From: Atopobiaceae bacterium
Lineage (GTDB): Bacteria > Actinomycetota > Coriobacteriia > Coriobacteriales > Atopobiaceae
Direction of reading: 5' to 3'
Length of the DNA stretch: 41,560 nucleotides
NCBI GenBank assembly: GCA_030525685.1
Contig: JAUNEG010000017.1
Location: 1-41,560, forward strand
Positions 32,536 through 41,560 of this stretch are shown in pieces. The notes beneath the pieces were generated by a model. That model worked only from the letters and a program-made list of their open reading frames with translations. It was not told where the DNA came from and searched no databases. Within the stretch, counting starts at the first letter, position 1; each line of letters begins with the position of its first letter. A program made the translations under genes and the position numbers.

Positions 32536-33750
32536 CTAGGCGGTGGCCTCGGCGTCCAGCGTCTCGCGGATGGCGAGGACGAACTCGCGGGTGCCGAGCG
32601 TCTCCGGGTTCTCGAGCGACGTGATGCGCGCGAGGTCGCCGGTCATGCGGCCGGACTCGATCGTGTGGACCGTGGCCGCCTCCAGGCGGTCGGCAAAGTC
32701 AACGAGCTCGGGCAGCTCGTCCAGCTCGCCGCGCTTGCGCAGGGCGCCGGTCCAGGCGAAGATCGTGGCCACGGAGTTGGTGGACGTGGGCTCGCCCTTG
32801 AGGTGCTTGTAGTAGTGGCGCTGGACGGTGCCGTGCGCGGCCTCGTACTCGAAGTAGCCGTGCGGGCTCACGAGCACCGAGGTCATCATCGCCAGGCTGC
32901 CGAAGGCCGAGGACAGCATGTCGCTCATGACGTCGCCGTCGTAGTTCTTGCAGGCCCAGATGAAGCCGCCCTCGGACTTGACCACGCGGGCCACGGCGTC
33001 GTCGATCAGCGTGTAGAAGTACTCGATGCCGGCCGCCTCGAACTTCTCGCGGTACTCCGCCTCGTAGATGTCCGCGAAGACGTCCTTGAAGCGGTGGTCG
33101 TAGGTCTTGGAGATCGTGTCCTTGGTGGCAAACCAGAGGTCCTGGCCCGTGGAGAGCGCGTACTCGAAGCAGCTGCGCGCGAAGCTCTCGATGGAGGCGT
33201 CGAGGTTGTGCTGGCCCTGGACCACGCCGGGGCTGTCGAAGACGTGGACGAGCTCGCGGCGCTCGGTGCCGTCGGCGGCGGTGTAGACAAGCTCCACCTT
33301 GCCGGGGCCGTCGATGCGCATCTCGGAGTTCTTGTAGACGTCGCCGTAGGCGTGACGCGCGATGGTGATGGGCTTCTTCCAGCAGCTCACCACCGGGTCG
33401 ATGCCCTTGACCACGATGGGCGCGCGGAAGACCGTGCCGTCGAGCAGCGCGCGGATCGTGCCGTTTGGGCTCTTCCACATCTGCTTCAGGCCGTACTCCT
33501 CCACGCGCGCGGCGTTGGGGGTGATGGTGGCGCACTTGACGGCCACGCCCAGGCGCTTGGTGGCCTCGGCGGAGTCCACGGTGACCTGGTCGTCGGTCGC
33601 GTCGCGGTGCTCCAGGCCGAGGTCGTAGTATTCGGTCTTGAGGTCGACGTAGGGGCGGATGAGCTCGTCCTTGATGATCTGCCAGATGATGCGGGTCATC
33701 TCGTCGCCGTCCATCTCGACGAGCGGGGTCTTCATCTCGATCTTTGCCAT
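32536..33750 (-). CDS. icd: Isocitrate dehydrogenase (NADP), eukaryote-type
   Basis: A 404-residue isocitrate dehydrogenase of the homodimeric eukaryote-like subfamily, converting isocitrate to 2-oxoglutarate and CO2 with NADP. It starts [20 protein letters not shown]; the substrate loop is [16 protein letters not shown]; metal-binding Asp residues lie in [20 protein letters not shown]; the cofactor region is [14 protein letters not shown]. The start at 33750 is set by GGGAGGA upstream. The upstream 240 bases hold an inverted repeat and one GGCGAGAAG motif. Confidence 0.96.
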   Translation of the reverse strand: MAKIEMKTPLVEMDGDEMTRIIWQIIKDELIRPYVDLKTEYYDLGLEHRDATDDQVTVDSAEATKRLGVAVKCATITPNAARVEEYGLKQMWKSPNGTIRALLDGTVFRAPIVVKGIDPVVSCWKKPITIARHAYGDVYKNSEMRIDGPGKVELVYTAADGTERRELVHVFDSPGVVQGQHNLDASIESFARSCFEYALSTGQDLWFATKDTISKTYDHRFKDVFADIYEAEYREKFEAAGIEYFYTLIDDAVARVVKSEGGFIWACKNYDGDVMSDMLSSAFGSLAMMTSVLVSPHGYFEYEAAHGTVQRHYYKHLKGEPTSTNSVATIFAWTGALRKRGELDELPELVDFADRLEAATVHTIESGRMTGDLARITSLENPETLGTREFVLAIRETLDAEATA

Positions 33751-33877
33751 GGGTCCTCCCGAGGTCGCTGCGGTCACGAGGAGAAATGTATCACGGAGCA
33801 TGGGGGCGGCAACAAGTTGAGACACGTCGGACACAGTGCGCTCGCGGCGGTCTTGCCCGCACTTCTCCATCATCTGG

Positions 33878-33949
33878 CGCTCAAGTGGAGCAAGCAGACG
33901 TTTTTCTCGGCAGATTGGCCTTCAAGCGTCAGATTTCTCCACTTGAGCG
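33878..33949. repeat. Spaced inverted repeat upstream of icd
   Basis: CGCTCAAGTGGAG (33878-33890) and CTCCACTTGAGCG (33937-33949) are perfect 13-base arms 46 bases apart, between icd and the DUF3825 gene. No T run follows, so a foldback or regulatory role is more likely than termination. Confidence 0.7.
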
Positions 33950-33992
33950 ATATGGTTCGCTTGGCGAGAAGAACGTGCTCGTTGAGACCGAC

Positions 33993-35144
33993 CTAGAGTT
34001 CGGTCGAGAAGCCGTCCAGGTGCCAGGGGATGTCGCCGTCGCAGGCGCTCAGCCTGGCGTAGAGCGGCTTGCCCTCGACGGCAAGGATTCCCGTCTCGAA
34101 CCAGGCGCGACTCCCGTCCTCCGACACGCCGAGAAGGCCCTCGGCCTGCACGCGCGCGAACGTGAGCGTGAGATAGCCGCGCAGGACGCAGCGGTCGGGG
34201 CCCCAGGAGTCGGGGGCGAGGCTGTCGGCGAGACTGGCCAGCGCCTCGTCCCAGGACCCGAGCTGGACGGTGGTGGCGAGAAGTCGCTCCGCCTGCGCGA
34301 GCGGCCCGGCCGCCTCGTCGAGGCCCTCGAGACCGACCTCGCCCGGCTCGCCGGCGTCGACGTCTACGAGCGTCCAGCGCTTTCCGGCGACGGGCATGGC
34401 CGAGCGGCGCAGCGAGACCCTCACGGGCGTGACGCCGTCGGGCTGCAGATAGCGAAGCGGGAAGGTCGCGTTGCTGCGCGTTCCCTCGACGGATCCGGTG
34501 GAGCGGGCGGCGCGGAAGTCCTCCTCGAGCGTCGCCATGGGGTCGACGTCGGGCGGGAGGACCTGGTAGAGTACGCTGAGCTGCTCGTCGGGGCAGCGGA
34601 CGTCGCGATGGAAGTCCTGCGGGAGGTCGCTCTGGGCGGCGGCAGGCTTGGGGGCGGCCTCCGACGCGGCCCGCTCCCGGGCGTGCTCCGGGACATAGGT
34701 GATGGTGAGCGAGATCGAGGGCTCCGGCGCAGCCTCGGGATCGGGTTCCGGCTCAGGCTCCGGCTCCGGCTCCGGCACGACGACCTTCTCGACGCGCCGC
34801 GGCTTCACGGGCTTCAGCGCCTTCGCGCCGCGCCGACGCTTCCACGGCTTGTCCCCCGCAGCCTTGGGCTCCTCGCGTCCCAGCAGCTCGAGTGCCCGGT
34901 CGTACTCCTCGCAGGCGAGGACCGTCCCGTAGACGTAGCCCTTCTTGAAGACCGTCAGCTTGACGAACTCCGAGAGCTCCTCGCAGAGCCCGCGCATGTC
35001 GTCGCAGCCCAGATCCTGGGGCGCGAGGCCGTCCGCCTCGAGCACCTCCTCGAGGCGCGGGAGCAGCGTCTGCCTCCCCACGCCGACCTCGCGGGAGAGC
35101 AGCTGGTACAGGTACAGGCGATTGCCCGGTGTGATCTTAGGCAT
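33993..35144 (-). CDS. DUF3825-domain protein
   Basis: A 383-residue protein. The N-terminal ~85 residues form a helical domain (LYLYQLLSREVGVGRQTLLP, EFVKLTVFKKGYVYGTVLA) that may bind nucleic acid; a charged linker follows with the repeat EPEPEPEPEPDPE. The C-terminal half fits DUF3825: SWGPDRCVLRGYLTLTFARV, then SRAWFETGILAVEGKPLYAR. Members are linked to RNA metabolism by their domain partners, but the function is not known. The start at 35144 has CGAAAGAGGA upstream. It lies 57 bases downstream of trmB on the same strand. Confidence 0.7.
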   Translation of the reverse strand: MPKITPGNRLYLYQLLSREVGVGRQTLLPRLEEVLEADGLAPQDLGCDDMRGLCEELSEFVKLTVFKKGYVYGTVLACEEYDRALELLGREEPKAAGDKPWKRRRGAKALKPVKPRRVEKVVVPEPEPEPEPEPDPEAAPEPSISLTITYVPEHARERAASEAAPKPAAAQSDLPQDFHRDVRCPDEQLSVLYQVLPPDVDPMATLEEDFRAARSTGSVEGTRSNATFPLRYLQPDGVTPVRVSLRRSAMPVAGKRWTLVDVDAGEPGEVGLEGLDEAAGPLAQAERLLATTVQLGSWDEALASLADSLAPDSWGPDRCVLRGYLTLTFARVQAEGLLGVSEDGSRAWFETGILAVEGKPLYARLSACDGDIPWHLDGFSTEL

Positions 35145-35201
35145 GAGGGTCCTCTTTCGGGGGGGCGTGCCCGCGGCGCGGGCGGGACCCTTACCTTACT
35201 C

Positions 35202-36041
35202 TCAAATTGTGGAGGCGTTCTGCCGACCCTCGCGCACGGCGCGGTTGCGGAGGTTCTCCACCGTGGCCTCCATGCCGTGCGGCGCGTAGGCAAGTCCCCG
35301 GAGCGTCTCCAGGTCGTGCGGCAGGTAGGCGGCGAGCGAGAGCTCGGCGGCCTGCTCCACGCGCTCCGGGACCGGGCCGGGCTTCGCCGTGAGCGCGAGC
35401 ACCCGCGCCCCCTGCGCGCCGAGGCGCCGCTCGTACTCGCTCGCGGGCTCGTCGGGGCCCTCGGAGCGGGCGTCACGGCTCTCCCAGAGCAGCTCGTAGC
35501 CCGCGAGCGGAACCTGCGTGAGCATGAAGTCGAAGAGCGGCTGGCTGTCCGTGCGCAGCCGGACCTCGCCCGAGGGGGCCAGCACCTCGCGGAAGTCCAT
35601 CAGCCGTTCCATGCAGGCCATGCGCTTGCCGGCGTCGCGCTTGCGCGGGAACGGGGTCGGGAAGTTGAGGTGGATCACGGAGAGCTCGCCGAGCGAGAAG
35701 AACTCGCGCACGCGCATGCCCGTGCCCGGGACCACGACGACGTTGGGAAGCCCGCTCTCGGAGACGCGCTGTGCGGCGTAGGCGACGCAGATGGGCTCGG
35801 AGTCCATGGCGACGAAGAGCACGTCGGGCTCCCGGCGGGCCGCCTCGGCGGCGAAGGCGCCCTTTCCGCAGCCGAGGTCGAGCCTCACCTCGGAGAAGGG
35901 CGCGGCCCCGAGGGGCGTGCAGGACTCCGCCCAACGACCGCGCAGACTCTCGGGCTTGAGCTCTATGACGCTGTCGTAGCGCTCGAGACGTTCCTCGAGC
36001 ACGAAGTTCTTCGGCAGGCGGGCATGAAGGGCGTGGGGCAT
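35202..36041 (-). CDS. trmB: tRNA (guanine-N7)-methyltransferase
   Basis: A 279-residue SAM-dependent methyltransferase that modifies G46 of tRNA. Motif I is VRLDLGCGKGAFAAEAA, the acidic loop is LFVAMDSEPICVAYA, and HLNFPTPFPRKRDAGKRM matches the TrmB signature (normally DPWPKKRH), with some divergence. The C-terminal tail is longer than usual and includes SEYERRL, which corresponds to the TxyE/TSYE substrate motif. The start at 36041 is followed upstream by GAGTCC; the ribosome site is weak. It is 20 bases downstream of the yfbR-like gene and probably in its operon. Confidence 0.85.
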   Translation of the reverse strand: MPHALHARLPKNFVLEERLERYDSVIELKPESLRGRWAESCTPLGAAPFSEVRLDLGCGKGAFAAEAARREPDVLFVAMDSEPICVAYAAQRVSESGLPNVVVVPGTGMRVREFFSLGELSVIHLNFPTPFPRKRDAGKRMACMERLMDFREVLAPSGEVRLRTDSQPLFDFMLTQVPLAGYELLWESRDARSEGPDEPASEYERRLGAQGARVLALTAKPGPVPERVEQAAELSLAAYLPHDLETLRGLAYAPHGMEATVENLRNRAVREGRQNASTI

Positions 36042-36061
36042 GGGGAGGACTCCGTTTCGCG

Positions 36062-36703
36062 CTACAGCAGCTCGTCGAGGGTGGCGCCGTAGGAGGGGAG
36101 GAACTCCCGCAGGAAGTCAGCGACCTCGGGGAGCTCGGAGGCCATCTCGTCCACGGCGGCTCGGCAGCTCGCCTCGGCGCTCGCGAACTCGGTGTTGCCC
36201 GAGCGTGCCTCCTCAACGCACTTGATGAGCGCGGAGATCTTGTCGGCAGCCTTCACGAGGCGTCGGAGGTACGCCTCGTCCTCGCCCGCGTCCTCGGCGG
36301 GCCAGAGCACGTCCTCGAGGGAGGGCCGCAGGTCGGCCGGCAGCGAGTCGAGCAGGCGCTCCTCGGCGCTGCGCTCGACGGCCTTGTAGGCGTCGCGGAT
36401 GGTCCCGTCGTGGTACTTGACCGGCGTGGGAAGGTCGCCCGTTATGATCTCCGACGCGTCGTGGTAGAGCGCCACGAGAGCGGCGCGCTCGGCGTCGAGC
36501 CCCCGGCCGAACCTCACGTTGCCGATGACGCACAGCATGTGCGCGATGAGCGCCACCTCGAGCGAGTGCTCGGAGAGGTTCTCGGGACGCGAGCTGCGCA
36601 TGAGCGACCAGCGCTCGATGTACTTCATCCGCGAGAGGATCGCGAGGAAATGGGACTCCGCAGGCCCTGCGGAGCCGACGGATGCAAGGTTCTTCTCGGC
36701 CAC
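36062..36703 (-). CDS. YfbR-like HD-domain 5'-deoxynucleotidase
   Basis: A 213-residue HD phosphohydrolase of the YfbR family, which removes phosphate from deoxynucleoside monophosphates. Metal ligands are in NLSEHSLEVALIAHML (His), ALVALYHDASEIITGDLPTP (HD) and KAADKISALIKC (Asp). RMKYIERWSLMRSSRPEN is the family N-terminal signature. GTG 36703 is used as start: it overlaps the stop of ppaC (CTAGTG) and AGGACCAGGA lies just before. The two genes are therefore translationally coupled. Confidence 0.9.
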   Translation of the reverse strand: MAEKNLASVGSAGPAESHFLAILSRMKYIERWSLMRSSRPENLSEHSLEVALIAHMLCVIGNVRFGRGLDAERAALVALYHDASEIITGDLPTPVKYHDGTIRDAYKAVERSAEERLLDSLPADLRPSLEDVLWPAEDAGEDEAYLRRLVKAADKISALIKCVEEARSGNTEFASAEASCRAAVDEMASELPEVADFLREFLPSYGATLDELL

Positions 36704-38370
36704 TAGTCCTGGTCCTCCTGAATGCTCTGGAGCGTTGCCATGAGTGCGGGGATGACCTGCTTCTTGCGGCTCACCACGCCCGGCAGGCGCGCCTTGTCGC
36801 CCTCGGGCTCGACGTCGAAGGCGCGCGCCACGATGCCCTCGGCACCGTCGCCGTACCACATGATCTCGCTCGAGGAGGTCTTGACGTCGGTGAACAGGTA
36901 GAAGACGAGCGGGAGCTCCTCCTCGCGGGCGGCCTCGCCGAGATAGGGCCCCACGAGCTTCTCGGCCGCGAGGCGGCTGCGGTCGGTCATGTAGCTGCCC
37001 TGGCCGACGCCGAACTTGACGTTGCCGCGGCTGAACACCTTGAAGTCGCCGCCGAAGACCTCCTCGGCGGTGCGGCCGGTGAGGTCGGCGCCCGCCTCGA
37101 ACATCTCGTCCGCATACGTGGCGATGTCGACGCCCGCGATGGCCGCGAGCTCCTCTGCCGCCGCGCGGTCGACGCCCGTGCAGGTGGGGGAGCGGAACGC
37201 GAGCGTGTCGGAGAGGATCGCGGAGAGCATGAGGCCGGCGATGTCCTTGGGCACCTCGACGCCGTTCTCGTGGTACATCATGTTGACGATGGTGCAGGTG
37301 CACCCCACGGGCATGTTGCGGAAGTAGGCAGGGCCGCTCGTCTCGATGGAGCCGATGCGGTGGTGGTCGATGATCTCCATGATCTCCGCCTGCTCGAGAC
37401 CCTCCACGGACTGCGAGCGCTCGTTGTGGTCGACGAGGATGACGTGCTTCTTCTTGGCGGAGAGCAGGTTGGGCGAGCTGATGAGGCCCACGTACTTGCT
37501 GTTCTCGTCGATGACGGGGAAGAAGCGGTGGCGGGAGCGCGCCATCATCTTGCGGGCGTCGTCGATCGCGGTGTTGACGCTCACCTTGAGGATGTTCTCG
37601 GAGAGCATCTTGGCGCGCACGGGGATGGACATGGAGATGAGGCGTGCGGCGGCGTAGGTGTCGTAGGGCGTGGTGATGATGGCGCAGCCGTGGCGCTCGG
37701 CGGAGGCGATCACGCGGTGCGAGACGTGCGCGCTGCAGCAGACGATCAGGCAGCTGGCCTCGCACTCGACGGCGAACTGCTGGGTCTCGTAGCGGTTGGT
37801 GGTGAGGATGATGTCGCCGGGCTGGACGGTGTCCTCCATGAGCTCGGGCGTGGTGCCCACGCGCACGTTGCCGCCCTCGACGCGCGCGGTGGGGTCGCCG
37901 AGGATCATCTCGCCCTTGAGCGTGTCGATGATGTTGGCGTAGCAGGTGTGAGACTCTCCGATCACCGCCGTATCGAAGACGTCCATGTTGGCGTTGGCGA
38001 TGTCCTTGACTGCGATGAGGCCCTCGAGGTTGTTCTCCTCGTCCGTGATGCAGAGGGTGTCCACCTTGGTGTCGCGCATGAGGTTCCAGGCCGAGAAGAG
38101 GCTCATCTCGCCGTCGATGCCGCCCTGGCGCTGGATCTCCGTGTCCTTGATCTGCGGGGTAACCGAGGTGATGAGCTGGGGCTCCTCGAAGCCGAAGTGC
38201 TTGAGGACGAACGCGGTCTCGCGGTTGATGGCGCCCGCACGGCGGGCCTCGAAGATGTTGGTGTGCTCGACCTCGTTCTTGAGGTGGGCGTAGGCGATCG
38301 CCGAGCAGATGCTGTCCGTGTCCGGATGCAGGTGCCCGATGACGTTGATCTTGCGGATTCCCTCTGGCAT
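36703..38370 (-). CDS. ppaC: Mn-dependent inorganic pyrophosphatase with CBS and DRTGG domains
   Basis: A 555-residue family II pyrophosphatase that hydrolyses PPi. The DHH-type active site has GHLHPDTDSICSA, VILVDHNERSQS and EIIDHHRIGS; the DHHA2 part ends with SRKKQVIP (SRKK substrate motif). Inserted at about 70-310 are CBS1, DRTGG and CBS2 domains (LCITDEENNLEGLIAVKDIA, FFPVIDENSKYVGLISSPN), which in such enzymes bind adenine nucleotides and regulate activity. The start at 38370 has GAGGAGC upstream. PPi control is of interest beside a PPi-type phosphofructokinase in the same genome. Confidence 0.95.
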   Translation of the reverse strand: MPEGIRKINVIGHLHPDTDSICSAIAYAHLKNEVEHTNIFEARRAGAINRETAFVLKHFGFEEPQLITSVTPQIKDTEIQRQGGIDGEMSLFSAWNLMRDTKVDTLCITDEENNLEGLIAVKDIANANMDVFDTAVIGESHTCYANIIDTLKGEMILGDPTARVEGGNVRVGTTPELMEDTVQPGDIILTTNRYETQQFAVECEASCLIVCCSAHVSHRVIASAERHGCAIITTPYDTYAAARLISMSIPVRAKMLSENILKVSVNTAIDDARKMMARSRHRFFPVIDENSKYVGLISSPNLLSAKKKHVILVDHNERSQSVEGLEQAEIMEIIDHHRIGSIETSGPAYFRNMPVGCTCTIVNMMYHENGVEVPKDIAGLMLSAILSDTLAFRSPTCTGVDRAAAEELAAIAGVDIATYADEMFEAGADLTGRTAEEVFGGDFKVFSRGNVKFGVGQGSYMTDRSRLAAEKLVGPYLGEAAREEELPLVFYLFTDVKTSSSEIMWYGDGAEGIVARAFDVEPEGDKARLPGVVSRKKQVIPALMATLQSIQEDQD

Positions 38371-38514
38371 GGGTGCTCCTCGAGCGTGGCGTTTCTTTTG
38401 CCTGATTGTGCCACGCCGGACGGGGGTTTTCCGGGGAGGCCTGACAAACGGCAACATTCGTGCAGGCAGTGTGAACGCCGGGAGCGTGTGCTGAGAGTGA
38501 GGTGTTGGACCGGA

Positions 38515-38707
38515 GGCAGTTTTCCTGGGTCCCTGTGTCACTTTTCGACTCATCTGAGTGAGTGAGGTCTCGGAAGAATGCAAGTTGAGAAACTGATAGG
38601 CCGATGAGCTGGAAGTATGCGTCTGAGATTTGGGGAGGGCGGATGATTGCGGCTTCAGAAGTACTCACACAAGCCAAATAGTGACACAGTCCTCTGTTGA
38701 ATCTGCC
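38515..38707. repeat. Foldback (MITE-like) element, left copy
   Basis: A 193-bp element with imperfect terminal inverted repeats of about 37 bases: both begin GGCAG and share CTGTGTCACT. Its ends are related to those of the element at 39882-40062. The middle shows no gene. The rest of the 434-base gap 38371-38804 holds the ppaC promoter region. Confidence 0.7.
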
Positions 38708-38804
38708 TTAGGTATCGATTGACTGAGGGGACTAAGGACTCGACGGTATGGGTAGAAAGTGAGAACCAAAATCCCCGTACAACCTAGCTCGAGAAAGAGG
38801 CGAT

Positions 38805-39875
38805 GTGGACGTCTGCATCTCTCATCAAACCGCACTGTCATACATGCTCAGGGTGCCAAACCTCAGGAGGCCGGGGGTTCGGCAGAGCCGGGCGAGTGCT
38901 GTCCCCAGGAGCGTGCCGGGGGCGGACGTCGTCCGAGAGCTGCATGCTGCGCTCGAGGGCTGCCTTCCCGAAGGACACGATCGACTGGATGTCCTGGTGT
39001 CGACCGAAGCTGGTCGCCACAACACAAAGTCCGTTCGGGCGCATCTGTGCACGACGGACCTGCCTCCCGGGTCGTTCATTCCAACGGATGCTTGGGGGAT
39101 TGAGTTCCATATTTGCTCGCCGGAGCTCGTGTTCCTTCAGATGGCCGGGGAGGTCGAGCTTGACCACCTCATCTACGTTGGCTTTGCGTTGTGCTCGTCG
39201 TTCAGATTGGATAGTTGGGAACCCGGGGGCTGTGTGAAACGAGAGGGTTTCGACACCCCGCTGACCACTGTCGATAGGATTCGCGCCTACCTCGAGCGCC
39301 TTCACGAGGGCACAAAGAACCGGGCCGTCGCCCTACGGGCCCTGAAACACGTGCGCCCGCACGCCCGGTCTCCGCGCGAGGCGGGGATTGCGATGGTGAT
39401 TGGGCTCCCACCCCTCCTTGGGGGCCACAAGCTCGGGGAGACGAGCATGAACCAGGAGATCAGGGTATATGACGGCGTCGACACTCGTGGGGAGCTCCGC
39501 TGGCTCACGCGCATCCCGGACATTCTTGTGGTGGCACATGACCGAGCTGGCCGTGAACGGCGTGTGGGCGTTGACTTTGATGCCAAATCGACCCACGAGG
39601 GGCCCGTTCGCGAGTACAGGGATGTGGACCGGAGGAACCTCATGGCACCCGATCCCACGTTCACGCACATCACGCTCGGATCCGCACAAGTCAACAACTA
39701 TGTCGTGTTCTGTAGAGAAATGGACCGAATCCGGCGTGCGCTGGGACAACGTCAGAAGCCTCGCCTGGCGGGCAGCCCCGACTCAGAGCGCAACCGACGG
39801 CTCGTTGCAGAGGTTCGTTCGAGACAGTTCGAGCTCTGGAATCGGGTGCTCGGTGCAGAGCGTCTCGTGCTATAG
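38805..39875 (+). CDS. Nuclease-like protein, AbiEi-related family
   Basis: A 356-residue protein. The middle (EFHICSPELVFLQMAGEVEL, LIYVGFALCSSF, then TPLTTVDRIRAYLE) resembles the coriobacterial family related to AbiEi-type regulators with a C-terminal nuclease domain. In the C-terminal part IPDILVVAHDRAG and VGVDFDAKSTHEG give the order Asp ... Asp-x-Lys of PD-(D/E)XK nucleases. GTG 38805 has AAGAGGCG upstream. The gene lies between two related foldback elements, the right one starting seven bases after the stop, and may have moved as a unit. Activity is inferred from pattern only. Confidence 0.65.
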   Translation: MDVCISHQTALSYMLRVPNLRRPGVRQSRASAVPRSVPGADVVRELHAALEGCLPEGHDRLDVLVSTEAGRHNTKSVRAHLCTTDLPPGSFIPTDAWGIEFHICSPELVFLQMAGEVELDHLIYVGFALCSSFRLDSWEPGGCVKREGFDTPLTTVDRIRAYLERLHEGTKNRAVALRALKHVRPHARSPREAGIAMVIGLPPLLGGHKLGETSMNQEIRVYDGVDTRGELRWLTRIPDILVVAHDRAGRERRVGVDFDAKSTHEGPVREYRDVDRRNLMAPDPTFTHITLGSAQVNNYVVFCREMDRIRRALGQRQKPRLAGSPDSERNRRLVAEVRSRQFELWNRVLGAERLVL

Positions 39876-39881
39876 CCTTAC

Positions 39882-40062
39882 GGCAGATTTCCGCAGGGGC
39901 TGTGTCACTTTTTGGCTCACCTGTGTAGAGAGACGCGCGGAAGACAACCGGGCGCCCTGATCGTCTTTACAAAATACCAGTTGAGCGTCAGGGGATTAGA
40001 AGCCTTCCTGACTTGACCTACTCATTAGAGCCAAAAAGTGACACAGCCCCTGCGGAAATCTG
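39882..40062. repeat. Foldback (MITE-like) element, right copy
   Basis: A 35-bp perfect inverted repeat (39884-39918 with 40028-40062), beginning CAGATTTCCGCAGG and containing CTGTGTCACTTTTTGGCTC. The inner 109 bases show no gene. It is related to 38515-38707, but its arms are identical to each other, so it is the younger or better preserved copy. Confidence 0.85.
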
Positions 40063-40166
40063 ACTGAGGGCCACACGTTCGGGGGAGACCCTGGATTTTG
40101 CAAGAACGACGCAGCCATGCCGTAAGATGGAGCCACGAAGTTCCCCGCGAGAAGGCGAGAAACCCC

Positions 40167-41560
<1,394 letters not shown>

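Noticed and set aside
33744..36092. 782-codon plus-strand frame, and similar long frames opposite icd and ppaC
   Set aside because: Each mirrors a recognised gene on the other strand and shows low-complexity translation.

Overview
The window is very GC-rich and reads like a chromosome segment of a gut or oral Coriobacteriia bacterium (Olsenella/Atopobiaceae type). The evidence is the style of the housekeeping proteins (PPi-type phosphofructokinase, CBS/DRTGG pyrophosphatase, eukaryote-type NADP-isocitrate dehydrogenase, a Bacteroides-like PurF paralogue, a DUF3825 protein) and frequent GTG starts behind strong AGGAGG-type ribosome sites. The genus is an inference from protein style only.

About the first 19 kb is accessory DNA and the remaining 22 kb is mostly core. 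(1) 1-4212 is the remnant of a mobilisation module: a hypothetical gene between two copies of a hairpin-borne 16-nt motif, a relaxase gene split by an IS30-family element, a translationally coupled downstream gene and a 34-residue hydrophobic peptide. (2) 4228-9447, on the minus strand, is a compact RiPP-type cluster: promoter, 32-residue Cys-containing precursor, terminator, radical SAM/SPASM maturase with an N-terminal PqqD-like domain (frameshifted in a G7 run), a class-II UvrA-like ATPase and a second radical SAM/SPASM enzyme. (3) 9571-11326 holds a 34-residue membrane peptide, a damaged IS481-family element and a C-terminally anchored protein of unknown function. (4) 11410-19057 is a 7.6-kb integrative element in the 3' end of an initiator tRNA-Met gene. 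It carries integrase, an excisionase-like protein, a D5/P4-type primase-helicase, a block of hairpins and TGCGAAAA iterons that looks like a replication origin, two overlapping small genes, a secreted protein and a Xre regulator. No capsid, packaging or conjugation genes are seen.

From 19020 on the core begins: tRNA-fMet, a lone JetD-like (Wadjet) gene, a Sau3AI/MutH-type restriction endonuclease with its cytosine methyltransferase, an ArsC/Spx-family protein, a cutC gene reduced by an internal in-frame deletion, a pentapeptide-repeat protein and a hotdog thioesterase. Then come pfk and eno (glycolysis), a 3-hydroxyacyl-CoA dehydrogenase, a PurF-like protein without the usual N-terminal cysteine, a scar of a deleted AmmeMemoRadiSam locus, a YdcF-like membrane protein, icd, a DUF3825 protein, trmB, a YfbR-like HD nucleotidase overlapping ppaC, a nuclease-like gene flanked by two related foldback elements, and ettA running off the window end.

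The most promising undescribed system is the RiPP cluster at 4228-9447. Two radical SAM enzymes would modify a three-cysteine peptide, and the UvrA-like ATPase resembles self-resistance proteins of DNA-binding antibiotics (DrrC, Ecm16), so a DNA-directed peptide product is a testable idea. Also worth attention are the tRNA-fMet element with its putative origin, a 13-nt motif GGCGAGAAGRRCG recurring between core genes, and the foldback-flanked nuclease gene.
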